A stretch of DNA of 64,000 nucleotides, taken from assembly GCA_963971535.1 (NCBI GenBank), contig OZ020594.1:114472418-114536417 (forward strand), read 5' to 3'. The notes beneath the pieces were generated by a model. The model made no database searches. It saw only the letters and a list, made by a program, of their open reading frames with translations, and had not been told where the DNA came from. Shown one piece after another: positions 24,870 to 36,679 of the stretch. The first letter of the stretch is position 1. Each line of letters begins with the position of its first letter. The translations under genes and the position numbers were made by a program. The DNA is from Notolepis coatsorum. Its lineage: Eukaryota > Chordata > Actinopteri > Aulopiformes > Paralepididae.

Positions 24870-25240
24870 TATTATTTTGCAACGTTGACCATGCAGGCGG
24901 TAGCTACCACGCTAGCTAGCTTCCTAACCTAGAAACTGATCCCGCCTACAATTCAATGCGAAAGCGTCATCATGCAGCGCGCGCGTCACTCACAGTACGG
25001 CGAGTGAGTTGTGTCGGTTTGTTAAAGTCGATTGCATTTTCACAACGTACGAGTCCGATTCGGGTTCGGTTGAAACTGAGCCGTGACTACCCTCTCCAGG
25101 TGGTCTCGGTCCGCTTGTTTTGTTCCGCAACAGATAGCAATTGTTGTGTTCACATATGCCCAACTGAACCGAAATAAGGGGTAAACGCTCCAGGTTTCGG
25201 ATCAACAGCTCCAAACGAGCCAGGTGTGAAAACGCCCTCA

Positions 25241-25697
25241 GACTCAAGGACACTGTACAAGGAAAGGGTAGAACATTTTTTTTTTTTTGAAAAAACAAGA
25301 TAAAAAATAAAATGATGAATGTATAGTAACAACAGGACCTCTGGGAATGTATTCTCAGTGTCAGATTTAGCACCTTCATGAGATCAAGTGTACAAAATAT
25401 CTAAGCAAATTAATAAAGGGCAGATGATTTACATGTTTTTTTGTAGATATAGTACTGGATTTTGCCATCCAGACGCATGCAATTAGAAATTAAATTAATA
25501 TAGAATATAAGGCCTAAAGATGACCTTATTATGGCCAAGTCATACATAAATGGATCGGATCCATCGAAAGCCCTGGGACTCCTCTATCTTAGGACTACAA
25601 CGGGTTCATGACGGCGTCATTTCCTCACGTCTAATTCATCTGATTTCCAATCCAATGATTTCAATAAACACATATTTCGCTAATAACACTTAACCCC
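25241..25697. other. Continuation of the older repeat, then unassigned sequence
   Basis: 25320-25375 resembles the reverse complement of 31190-31230. A T13 run lies at about 25278. No gene. Confidence 0.4.
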
Positions 25698-28681
25698 TTA
25701 ACACATTGGACGCCAGAGGTCGCTGTGGGTGTATGGCCGTTCGTGCCAGCGCTGTAATGAAATGGGGGTAGATGCCGGTGTTTGTAGTGCTAAAACTATA
25801 TTAAATATTATAGCTATGGATCTAATAACAACGTCGATTGTCAGTGAGTTTCTTCCGGTCAACATGCAAAAAACTGAAAAAAATGTCATTCATACATTTA
25901 CGTTTTATACCGTGGTGAATATATGAGTATAGTTTTAGAGTGATTCTGTGTAATCCCAGGAAACACCATCAAACAGTGCTTTACTGCATTTAATTATAAA
26001 TCGTGCCATTTCTCGCCTGGATCAATAATCAATCTGAAATCAACGCTAGATTATCGGTATTATGTTTCATCATCGATGCATGAAAGGGGGGGGGGAAGCC
26101 GCCCCTCCGTGCTTTGATCGCAACTAACGGGACACGGCACACAGACACACGCTCCGATCGCGGGAAAGAAATTATCGGATCAACGCAAGATTGATAACAT
26201 ATAGTCCTTACCTCGTCTATGATGTACTGCAAAAAGAATAATCCAATTATCTGATCGCCATTCCAAGTACTGATCGCGATCGTGTATCCAATGTTATCCA
26301 GCCGTGAACATGAACGGGGGGGGGGCTCGTAGGTCAGGGCTGTACAGTGCGAGATATATGTTGCACGTGCTACAGCAACAACGGTCTGTGCGATGAATGG
26401 ATTTACTTCAGTAGCACTGGTGCGATAGGCATTCGGTTCATATCGATACTCTTATTTTGAAAATCCTGTAGCAAGTCTCATCTCCGCAGAAGCGCAGCTC
26501 CAGCCATAATATCTATGGCTCCGGCAGCTAGTAACGTTCGGTTCATATCGATACTCTTATTTTGAAAATCCTGTGGAGTTGACTCGTATCCGCTCGGCTC
26601 TACAGCACAGCGCAGTAGCGTCTGGAACACGCACATTGCAACATAGGAAGGATAGTGTGTGTATTTCGCGACCCAAAACAAATCCCTGCTGTTTTATTCC
26701 GCAACGGGTCAAATGCATCTAACATGCTTTGCAATCCTCGCCATTCCTTTATGACCATGTCGTGTTAAAGTCCGAAATTAACGTTACGTTAGCGTAAGCT
26801 AACAAGCTAATCCTGATCAGAGCGCTAGAGAGAACAGCAGAGGGGACTGGGGAAGGGGGGGGGTCAGGCATTCTCCCTGTGTGTGTGTGCGTTTGAAAAG
26901 ATCAGATGAAGTCAGACGAGTATATTATATTGATAGTAAATGTACTGAGGGTGGACAGATAATGTTGATATTTAAACATAAAAAATACAATACAAAATAA
27001 ATGTATTCATGATCATGCAACATAAAACGGTTGCGTGTTGTGAGTTCCAAAACATTTAACTTAAAGTTTAAAGCTCAATATATCAAAACGTGGCCCTTTT
27101 CAGTGAACAGGAGGTCTATGTGTATTAAAAACAATAGATTGTTTTTCCTTTAAAAGTCTGGATGAGGTCAAAAATAAAAATGTCAAATGATATTTCCGTT
27201 GCCTTTTTTGAGTTGATCTAATGTTACTGAATGTGTTAAATGGGCTTATGTTATGATATCGTCTCATATCGATTGCAGGCACCTGCATCGTATCATATCG
27301 TGGCATATATCAGCAAATATCGTATTGTTGTCCAAATAATCTATATCGTATCGTATCGTGATGAAACTGGTGATTCCCACCCCTAGTAGAGTCCATACAC
27401 CCAACACCAAATCCCATAATTCCTTACACGTAACGTGTCTGGCTGTGTGACGTCAACTTGTCAGCATAAAATGACAGCCAAACATGGCACTGCAACTAAA
27501 TAACACAAATACAATAGGCACATTTGTGACTGTTACAAATATAACACATTTTATACTTGTGCTACAAGATTTTGGCCTGTGCTACAAAACGATCAACCTC
27601 TGTAGCACCAGTGCTATGTGCAAAAAAAGTTAACGTACAGCCCTGCTGCTCATCATTTTAACGTTATGCTAACTTACTCTAATCACTGTTCAGTTGATTG
27701 TGGGCGGTGGCTACAACCACAGTAGCGGCTCAGTATGCAGATATTAGCATAACACTTTCAATGCCAACGACGAGATATCTAGTTTGTTCATGTCGACCGT
27801 TCATTGCCAACGACGAGAGATCTCGTTTATTTTTTACTAGCGATTTGAATTCATATTTCATCAATCTAGCCTCACGTTAGTGCTGCAAACTCTCTCTGAG
27901 CTCCATTGGGAAAATACCGCCCCCTATTGTCTCTCCCTGTGGTACTGCACCCCCTTGGAATGGATTGAATGAAACACATGGGGGGAAAGAAATCCTGCTT
28001 CCTCATTTTACTTCTCAGACAAGTCACCCGAGACAATTGGATTCATTGCAGAGCCCCAGAACAGCATGGAATACATATTTCCAGTACCCAGCGTTGGATC
28101 AATAAACGCGATCGATATTTGGAATGGCGATCAGGAATTGGAATAATCTTTTTGAGAACATCTGATCTGAGGTAAGGAATCTATTTTACCAGTCTTAGGA
28201 TAATCAGAGCTTTTTTCACAGAGATATCAACATGTGCCCTATGTGTGTGTGTGTGTGTGTGCTGATCAGGAAATGAGAGAATCGATTTTTCAGCCCGCTT
28301 CTGTAGTGTGCATAAGTACACATATACTATCGATAATCTAGCGTTTATTTGAAAACGATTCATAAATAGGCCGAAAATGTACGTTTGTGAATTCCAGAAT
28401 ATTCCAGTAAAGGGCGTTTATCACAGAATCTTTATATTTTCCTGAAACTTTCAAAAAACTAGCGTTTTTCAAAATGGTATAAAGCGGAAATGAACCGATT
28501 AAAAAACAATCCGTTTCGACAATGTTGACTGCAAACAATTCATTGATAAGCGACGGCTAGATTAGACACATAATTTAAGATGTAGTTTATGCGTTCGCAA
28601 ATATGAGAGCGCTATCATTTGAAGTGGGTGGTGGCACAGAAGCACTAAATCGTGTGCCCCCTGCTGGCATTGAAATGTTAA
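25698..28681. mobile_element. Long inverted-repeat element with TTAA at both ends (piggyBac-like, tentative)
   Basis: TTAA occurs at 25698 and 28678-28681. The adjoining sequences, CACATTGGACGCCAG and reversed CATTTCAATGCCAGC, are similar. Farther in, AACGCTAGATTATCG and GATCGCCATTCCAA (left, about 26040 and 26255) recur inverted on the right (about 28330-28345 and 28120). No transposase frame is seen. A hAT-like element sits in the middle. Confidence 0.5.
26335..27645. mobile_element. hAT-like element nested in the inverted-repeat element
   Basis: The left end is CAGGGCTGTACAGTGCGAG; the right end, reversed, is CAGGGCTGTACGTTAACTT. Both are followed by GTGCTAC-type motifs. The 8-bp flanks (TCGTAGGT and CTGCTCAT) do not match, so the ends may derive from different events. 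Near 27370 another hAT-type end (reversed TAGGGGTGGGAATCACC) lies inside. Confidence 0.5.
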
Positions 28682-28789
28682 CAGTGATTGGTCAGCGCCT
28701 CTTACACGTCACAGATCCAGTCAAATCTGAATGGCTTATTTCAGTAGGGAGCGCTGAACAGCAGAAACTGCACTTGGTACAGATTTAAC
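28682..28789. other. Short unassigned spacer
   Basis: Sequence between the TTAA element and the L2 copy, with no recognisable feature. Confidence 0.4.
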
Positions 28790-30294
28790 CTCCAACACCA
28801 TCACCCTGAGCATCGGGTCCCCCCAGGGCTGTGTTCTGAGCCCCCTGCTGTACTCACTCTACACACACGATTGTGTGGCCAAGTTCAGCTCCAACTCCAT
28901 AGTGAAGTTTGCAGACGACATGGTGGTGGTGGGGCTGATCTCGGACAACGACGAGAAGGCCTACCGGGAGGAGGTTGAGGTACTGGAACGCTGGTGCCAG
29001 GACAACAGCCTGCTCCTGAACATTGGTAAAACCAAGGAGCTGATTGTGGATTATAGGAGAGGACAGCAGGAGACACACACACCACTGAGGATAAACGGGG
29101 CTACCGTGGACAGGGTGAGCAGCTTTACGTACATGGGGGTCCACATCTCAGAGGATCTGACATGGTCAACACACATAGACACAGTCGTAAAAAAGGCGAA
29201 GCAGCGCCTCTACCACCTGAGACAGTTAAGGAAGTTCAGAGTATTGGGGAAGATACTCCAGTCCTTCTACTCCGGAGCTGTAGAGAGCATCTTGACTGGA
29301 AACATCACTGCCTGGTATGGAAACAGCACGGCACAGGACAAGAAGGCCCTACAGAGAGTGGTGCGCTCAGCCGAGCGTACCACGGGTAGGTGCAAATCCA
29401 GAGCCTGCAGAATAATGAAAGACCATCACCACCCCAATAACAGCCTGTTCCAGCTGCTGAGGTCAGGCAGACGCCTGCGAACCCCAGCTACTAGGACAGA
29501 GAGGCTTCGGCTCAGCTTCTTCCCCCAGGCCATCAGAGCCTTGAACAATGAACACTGAGTGCCACAGAACACTGAACTCTCCACACACAAGCACACATGA
29601 GCACACACACAACACGCACACTGTGCACGCTCGCACACTAGCAGCCACTTTAACATGAGCAAGCACACACTCATGCTGCACACGCCCACACTTATGGCCT
29701 CCAGTTTTTCAAAAGTTTTTGACACGCCTCAGCTTCTGAGCTGAAGGCGTGTTTTTGCGGACCTCCCAAACTTTCAAACTTTAGACTGTTTTCTTTATAC
29801 GTTTTTCTTTTTCTTTCTTTCTACCACAAGACGCGGCCACTGATGGGTCCATGGGACTTGGATAAGTCCTGTGGACCCAACTCTGGCCACTGACCACATG
29901 AGCGAACGGGTACATACGCACACAATACACGGCCACTGATGGATCCATGGGACTTGGTAAAGCACTATGGACCCAACTATGACCACTGATAAAAACGTAA
30001 CTACACTAGCATTATAAGACCTAAACATTGCTACCTACCATACAAGTGCATTGGTTTAGTGCACTTCCGGTTGCCACTGAGCGGAAATGTTTGTGCGGAC
30101 CTGTTCTCCCAAACTGGTAAGCAAATGACTGTTTTTACGTTATTTTCATTTTTACGTTACTATTATTATTATTTTTTTTTTTAAACATTGATCTTAACTG
30201 ATCACTATGACTTTATTGCTTTTATCGTTATATATGCCTATAATTGTGTACAGCACTTTGAGCTACATGACATGTATGAAAGGTGCTTTATAAA

Positions 30295-30343
<49 letters not shown>

Positions 30344-30601
30344 AAGGTCACTTTAAAAATTGTATAGCAACAGTAACAGTGTATTGCACTACCAAAGGAC
30401 CTAGCATGTCCTCCATGCTCTGTAAATAACTATGTACAAATACCGAGATGTCCCACTATGTTACCTGTTTATTGCACAATGTTGTTTTATTGGATTCTAT
30501 TATATGTTGTACTACTGTATTGCACATCATTGCGGGCAAGACCACCCGCATTTCATTGTATACTTGTATGCCGTGACAAATAAAACTCTTGACTTGACTT
30601 G
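28790..30601 (+). mobile_element. L2-clade LINE, 5'-truncated, second copy
   Basis: It starts inside RT just before [17 protein letters not shown] and is open through FADD to the C-terminal LSFFPQAIRALNNEH at 29558. The 227-residue ORF starting at 28875 is the annotated part. The 3' UTR runs to the tail AATAAAACTCTTGACTTGACTT near 30600, a usual fish L2 3' end. The matching protein blocks show it is the same family as 1-1746. Within the 3' UTR, GGCCACTGATGG / CCATGGGACTTGG occurs twice (29835, 29931). Antisense ORFs here are shadows. Confidence 0.85.
30120..30340 (+). mobile_element. Short LINE/SINE 3' end with (CTTA)n tail
   Basis: GTGTACAGCACTTTGAGCTA and AAAGGTGCTTTATAAATA, a common fish retroposon 3' end, are followed by about ten CTTA units (30297-30338). 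It sits inside the L2 3' UTR. Confidence 0.55.
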
Positions 30602-30689
30602 AACATTTTCTCACTGTTGGTACAATCCCACATTGCTTGAAAACTAAAAAGACCATTTTTACAATAGTGGACTTATTTTTTTATTTATA

Positions 30690-30846
30690 TATATAATTTT
30701 TTTGGCATTTTATTGCTTGCAGAGAGGAAGGATGGGAGAAGATATAGGGGGAGGACATGCTGTAAAGGTCGCCGGGTCCGGGAGTCGAACCCGGGACGGC
30801 CGCATTGCACTGCAGCGCAGTTACGTAGTGCGCCACCCTGGTGCCC
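30690..30846 (-). mobile_element. tRNA-derived SINE (minus strand)
   Basis: Read on minus it begins GGGCACCAGGGTGGCGCACTA and contains GGTTCGACTCCCGGACC, a clear B box, then GCGACCTTTAC and a pyrimidine-rich tail. This is a widespread fish SINE head. Confidence 0.7.
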
Positions 30847-30859
30847 ACAATAGGGGACC

Positions 30860-32249
30860 TTTAAGAATTTCATAAAACTACACTACCCAGCTCACGCCTG
30901 CCCCTGTCAAACTTTGAGCCTTCCGGCGTGAATTTTTTTTTTTCGTGATTATGTCTCACAGGTCAAACAAACCTGAATGTTATTGCCAGAACGTTAGTTT
31001 CTAGAAAAAAACGTGTCTCAATCTCATTAAAGATGGTGGAGCGATTTACATTACAAAAAAGTAACTGTACTTACAGCAGATTTCATTCACGGTATTTTCT
31101 GCCCAATGTTAGCATGGTGTTATTCACCGTCAAAGATGGAAATAAACAATAAGAAAATGTATATTCTCCTTTGGTTCATTACAATTTACTCAAACCTAGT
31201 AACAGACACAATATTTCTGACACTGGGAATACGTTCCCCGAGGTCCCTAGATACCAAGAACATGCAAATGGACTTGTAGAAGTGGAGCAATCTTCCATTT
31301 ACTTAAGTACTTTTAGGCGAATTTTCGGAAAATATAGCTAGGGCTTAAGAGGTTAAAATCATTGGTAAACAAATAGTGCTGAAAAAATCACTTTGACTGC
31401 TGTTTTGATAGGGTTAGGGTCTTTACTCTTGGCTACATTTGAAAAAGAAATGCAACATTAATTAATACGGACTGTATTGATCGATTTATGACGTGAAATT
31501 AATCTCGGCCCAGTACTGGGCCTGTCAGGCTTTTAAAGTCAACACTTATAAAGTCATGTTTACAGATTAAAGTAAACATTTATAAAGTCATAATGTTTAC
31601 AAATTAAAGTCAACATTTCCATACTTGTTTCCATGCAGTCCAAACAGCTCTTCTCCTGGTCCAGCTGTGATGGTTTCATGCAGTCCACCAAACAGACTCT
31701 CAAACCAAGGTGTGAGAGGCTAGGAGGGGTGGTCATATTCAGACCAATCTTGGGGGAAAGTAAGGAAAGAAATATCAGTACATTTTACATTCATCCTAAC
31801 AAACAAAGGTCTAACTTTTCAGTTGAAATTAATCAGGAACACAGCAAGAACCACCAGTCCTTAACCAGCTATACAGGTAGTGCTCTTTTCCAAGGCTAAC
31901 AAATTGGAGGCTGACAAAGATTTTCACAAGAACTGAAAAACACATGGGTGTATATATAGACAGATGCACTGCTATAGTTGTGATCTATGAATATAAGCCT
32001 ATGATATTGCATTTAATTTGATGCAAAACATCCGATAGGCTATTGATGCAGGCAGCTGTTGTTTCTGGCCAATCAGATGTTTTTGTCTTCCAAGTGGTAT
32101 TTCCAGGGAAAAACTAAGACCACGTCCTCATCAGAAAGTACACTAAATTAAATGAAAATACAACTAAAAATATTAATAAAATAAAGATTTCAAAAAAATA
32201 TATACAAATATCGTGGACATCTACAGAAGATTGAAAAATAATAGTTTGG
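30860..32249. repeat. Unassigned sequence with inverted copy of the older dispersed repeat
   Basis: 31190-31620 matches 18700-18900 and 25320-25375 on the opposite strand, without the Harbinger insertion. A 12-bp palindrome CCCAGTACTGGG lies at about 31510. No gene seen; the small ORFs are not convincing. Confidence 0.5.
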
Positions 32250-32618
32250 TGTGACGACCCTCCCCCACAGTTGTTTGCTTGCTCTGCTCTGTTTCACAGG
32301 ATTGGTGGGGGGAGCTGGCAGAGGGTCATTAGGCTAATTGGGGCACACCTGGGTCGGTGTGGGAGGGTAATCAGGCTAATTGGGTCACACCTGAACTGCT
32401 ACAGTCAGGCAAGCGATACGGGAGTCTCATGGCAAGCACAGAGAGACTCAGAAGAAGCTTTTATCCTCAGGCCATCAGGATGCTAAATGACAATAACACT
32501 ACGTAACAAACCATCAAATACACTCACAGCACACACATCCACACGCACACACTCACTTTAAACAAACAACTCACTGCAGCACCCACTTTAGACACTTAAC
32601 ACACTTTATATTTATCAC

Positions 32619-33371
32619 GTCACGTACGTGGGTTGTTCATTATCATTATTGCCATATATTTTAACACCATGTAACATCAGGGTAATATATTATTTGTGTT
32701 GTCTGTTATGTGTGGTGTTGTGTCATCTCCTAATTGACTGTTTCTATTCACAGATGCCACTCATCTCCCTGATTGGATTGGTTGCATCTGATTGGTGCAC
32801 CTTCGAACAGGCAGTGGAGATGGGTGGTTAATAGAGTGGAGATGACACACATCGGGGCGCCTCACTCTGTCAGTTGCCACTGATCAGAGTTTCGTGAGGT
32901 TGCCATTTATTGACCATTGTGGAACGATACTGTGCTCGTCTACTGCTTCGTGTGGACTAAGTACTAAGTATATATATATATAGAGATCAGTGCCCTCTGC
33001 GCCACTTCTCTCTTGTTGGCTTTTGGCCTATTTTCCACTGAGTGTGGAATTGTACCTTTGGTACCTTTGAGTGTCTATGGGCGCTTATTTAGTATATCCT
33101 ATATCTCACTTTGTCTGTTCTCCAATTACCTTTTTCCCTATTTGTTTACATGTTTGTGGGTTGTCTTTTCCCTTTGTTGCATAATAAATCAGTGGAGGTT
33201 TAAAGCCCTACCCTGTACAATAAATATAATTTACTATTTTGGATCAACGTCTTGTGTTCACTTTATTACCTGCTCGGGACCTTGCTTAAAGCACTACTGG
33301 ACGGGCTGGTTTTCACATACAGCCCGTTCCAGCTTATCTTCTATATTGTCTTGTGACATTGCTATGTGACA
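32619..33371 (+). repeat. Gmr1 5' LTR
   Basis: 753 bp, from GTCACGTACGTGGGTTGTTC to GCTATGTGACA. Compared with the 3' LTR I count about eight substitutions, e.g. ACCATG/ACTATG near 32669 and CAACGTC/CAACATC near 33248. Direct repeats outlined by TGTCAC...GTGACA. Confidence 0.9.
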
Positions 33372-33389
33372 TGGGGGCTCATTTCCGGT
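33372..33389 (+). promoter_or_regulatory. Probable Gmr1 primer-binding site
   Basis: Directly after the 5' LTR, TGGGGGCTCATTTCCGG shares its first nine bases with the tRNA-Pro primer site used by several retroelements. The match then weakens, so the tRNA assignment is tentative. Confidence 0.45.
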
Positions 33390-33923
33390 CTTTCATGTCC
33401 TTGTGACATGGGGGGCTCAATGCCGGTCTGCTGTGTACGTTTGACATATGGGCTGATGGTATCAGGTAAAGTGGCGTTGTTGTTTATTGGTATTTATGTG
33501 TCCATGATGTGTTTTATATAATAATTAACCATTCGTGTATGCTCTTAACCAGATCTCTTTTTTCTACCACATAGGTAACAGGGGGGGTCACCTGCTTGGC
33601 TAGAGGGTGGGGGGCACGAGTCGTGATTCCGGTGGAGCGCGCAATGAAATCGGTAAGCGACTGAAGATATGTGTAGCCTTCATCCCGGTAGGGGAGTAGT
33701 TTAGCTGGGATAGGCTAGAGTGACACAGGTGACTCCTAGTTGAGTGGTTAGGAACATTTGTTATTGTTTTCATTTGGTAGATGTGGTCAGTTGGATTGTT
33801 TTGGTTAAGAGGTATAAAAGCAGAATGTGTCTATTATTATTGCGCACGGTCATGGTTAACTAAGTGAGGACCTTATATATATATTTTTTTTTGGTGTATC
33901 ATAGTCACGCATAAAGACATATT

Positions 33924-34556
33924 ATGGCTGCGTCGGCGTTTGTTTTTGAAGTCTTCGTGGCGGATCCAACAGAGGATCAGGTGGAAGGTTGCACTAAGGC
34001 GGAATTATGCCTTATTGCTAAGCATTATACTATTACTGTGCAAAGTTCCCAGTCCAAGGCTGATATGAAGGCGGCTGTAATAGCTGGGTTGGTGGAGCAA
34101 CAGGTGTTCAGCACGGCTGTGGGAGTGGTGAGTCATAGTGACTCACTGTTAGAAGACCAGGAGGTTAAAAACACTGGCGATAAATCTCCCTTGCGTGATC
34201 TTAACCCGGAGGGTGGTGCTATTAGGAGACATGGTAGTACTCACAGAGCTGAAAGTGACGGCGCGGGCGATTCAGATAAAGAATCCACGTCTTCTGGCCA
34301 TACGCGCTCTAGCCTGCTTTTGCCCGTCTCCAGATGGAGGAGAGAGCAGTTTTGCGCAGGGAGGAGAGAGACAGGGAAGAGAGAGAGAGAGACAGGGATG
34401 AGAGAAGGGAGGAGAAAGACAGAGAGGACAAAGCGGCTGTACAAGATAGAGAGGAGAGAAAGGAGGAGAGAGACAGACTGGAGAGAAAGGAGATGGAGGA
34501 GAGAGCCGGGCTGGAGAGAAAGGAGGAAAAAGACAGGGAACTTCAACTGGCCATAG
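33924..34556 (+). pseudogene. Gmr1 gag, N-terminal part (frame-broken)
   Basis: The ATG opens a frame of 210 codons whose first about 130 look like a real gag N-terminus (a helical KAELCLIAKHY region, then Ser/Asp-rich). After about 34310 it passes into the wrong frame of a purine-rich coiled-coil region, while the frame that continues into the capsid is open only from 34313 (TAG at 34310-34312). The two frames overlap at 34313-34556. A one-base change near 34310 is the simplest explanation; programmed frameshifting is possible but I see no clear slip site. Confidence 0.65.
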
Positions 34557-36679
34557 AGAGGCTGAGGTTGGAGGCTGGAGCTGGTAGTGGTACCTCCTCT
34601 CCAGCTGGGGTTTCCCCGGCTCACTTTAATATCGGCCAGCACGTTAATCTGGTGCCCATGTTCCGAGAGTCGGAGGTAGAGGCTTATTTTTCTGCTTTTG
34701 AGCGTATTGCACAGGCTCTGCATTGGCCGGAGGATATGTGGGTGATTTTACTTCAGACCAGGCTCACTGGCAAAGCCAGTGCAGCGGTAGCGTCATTAAC
34801 TATGGCTGACAGTCAAAATTATGAGCGGGTGAAGAATGCTGTTTTACGTGTGTATGAGTTGGTTCCCGAAGCATATAGACAGCGTTTTCGCTCGCTCAGA
34901 AAATCCCCTTCTCAAACAAATACAGATTTCTCCCGTGAACAGAGGAATCTTTTTGAACGATGGTGCGCGGCGAGTAAGGTGCAGGATCTTGCAGCCATGA
35001 GCGAGTTGGTACTCATGGAACAATTTAAACTCTGTATGCCCGAACGAACCGAGCTGTATCTGAATGAACAGAAAGTGTCTACTCTCCAAGACGCTGCTGT
35101 TTTGGCGGAAGAATTGGCGTTGACGCACAAACATGCTTCGGTGCGTAACGATACTGTGTGTGTTAAAAACGGTGCGTTTCCCTCTCGGGAATTACCATTT
35201 CGGGGAAATGGCGAGCGTGCGTATCGGCCACGCTCGCCTCCGTCTGAAAAGAGACATTGCAATTATTGTAAGAAGCCAGGTCATTTGGTGGCGGACTGTT
35301 ATGCGTTTGTGCGCGATCGGCAAGATACTAAAAGGCCAGCTCAGAAACCAAAGGGGGTGGGGTTAATTAGCACTGTCTCACGCCCAGAGCAGGAGAAACC
35401 AGACAGTTGTTTCGAACCTTTTATATTTTCTGGCTTTGTGTCAATGTCGGGTAAAATCTGTGACCAACGCGAGGTGAGGATCCTTCGTGATACAGGTGGT
35501 TCGCAGTCCTTTATTCTGGCGGGTGTATTGCCGTTAAATGAGAAGTCGTCTTGTAACTCAAGTGCTATTGTGCGCGGGATAGAAATGGGCTTCACACCCG
35601 CTCCGTTGCATATGATACATGTGAGATCAGAGCTTGTCACAGGTTGTTTTTCCGTGGCGGTTCGTTCATCTTTTCCGGTAGCCGGAATTGATTTTATCAT
35701 GGGGAATGATATAGCTGGGGGGAAGGTAATTCCATTCCTAGAGATGGTGGATGCCCCAGTGTCTGAGTTTTTGTGCGATGCGTTGATTAAAAGTCACCCA
35801 AATGTTTTTCCTGTCTGTGCTGTGACTAGGGCTCAGGAGAGACGAGGGCAGGCGGTGACGCTGCATGACTCCATCTGTGGCGAGGCGCTCGCTGAGGACA
35901 GGTGGCCGTCTAGTGATGAGATAAAAAGGGGTGTGAGTAGCGTTCAGGGGAAACTGGTAAATCCCAAGTTTTCCGACATGCCGTTGCCTCTAACGCGTCA
36001 AGCGTTGATTGACGCTCAGAAAAAAGATTCCTCCCTAACAAGTTGTTTTGCGGCAGTAGCCAGCACTACTGATAGTAGGAAACACACCTTCTTAATGGAG
36101 GAAGGGGTGTTGATGCGAACTTGGGTAGCTAGGCCAGGTGTGACAGGCTTAGAGTGTGGGGATGCCTGGAATGTAGTGCACCAGGTTGTATTACCAGTGG
36201 AGTGTAGACTTCACGTTTTGATGTTAGCTCATGAACATATTTGGTCTGGTCATTTGGGTATTTCAAAGACTTATGACAGAATACTGCAAAATTTCTTTTG
36301 GCCCGGTCTGAAGGCCGATGTGGTAAAATTTTGTAGTACTTGTAGTACATGTCAAATTGTGGGTAAGCCAAATCAGGGGGTTCCTTTAGCTCCCCTGCAC
36401 CCCATTCCGGCGATAGGGGAACCTTTTGAACATGTGATCATTGACTGTGTTGGCCCCCTGCCTAAGACAAAGGCAGGTCACCAATACATGTTGACTATTA
36501 TGTGTCTTGCCACCCGTTTCCCAGAGGCGATACCTCTGAGGAAGATTACTGCCCCCGCAATTACCAAGGCATTAAACAGGTTTTTTTCGACTTACGGGTT
36601 ACCAAAAACCGTGCAAAGTGATCAAGGCTCGAATTTCATGTGTCAAGCGTGTACCATCCTGAATCGCAGGGGGCGCTAG
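34334..36679 (+). pseudogene. Gmr1 gag-protease-integrase (SCAN-like capsid, zinc knuckle, PR, IN N-terminus and core)
   Basis: 781 codons. Residues 1-80 are a Glu/Arg-rich coiled coil. Residues about 105-245 are a SCAN-like capsid (MFRESEVEAYFSAFERIA, RLTGKASAA, QFKLCMPE). A CX2CX4HX4C zinc knuckle lies near residue 311 and an aspartic-protease DTGGS near 385. The integrase HHCC zinc domain is at about 632-672, followed by the first Asp (IIDCVGPL, about 702) and second Asp (QSDQGSNF, 36620). The frame ends at TAG 36677-36679 because about 49 nt are missing before the Glu block. Vertebrate SCAN domains are known to derive from this group of gag proteins. Confidence 0.82.

Larger units (their letters stand above)
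18956..25237. mobile_element. PIF/Harbinger DNA transposon, two genes, 6.3 kb
   Basis: The ends are GGGTGTTTTCACACCTG and, reversed, GGGCGTTTTCACACCTG, flanked by TCA on both sides (18953-18955 and 25238-25240). It carries the two genes usual in Harbinger elements: a DDE nuclease (plus, 19286-21369) and a Myb/SANT-like DNA-binding partner (minus, 24869-22370), arranged convergently. Inside are a triplicated 3' segment (21750-22440) and an inserted repeat tract (about 23595-24565) that separates coding parts of the Myb gene. Confidence 0.88.

Noticed and set aside
32628-33369. ORFs in the Gmr1 LTRs (67, 84 and 118 residues)
   Set aside because: They recur in both LTRs because the LTRs are copies; no domain or coding signal is seen.
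34241-34723. Minus-strand 160-residue ORF
   Set aside because: Antisense to the Gmr1 gag coiled coil; Leu/Ser-rich composition follows from the purine bias.
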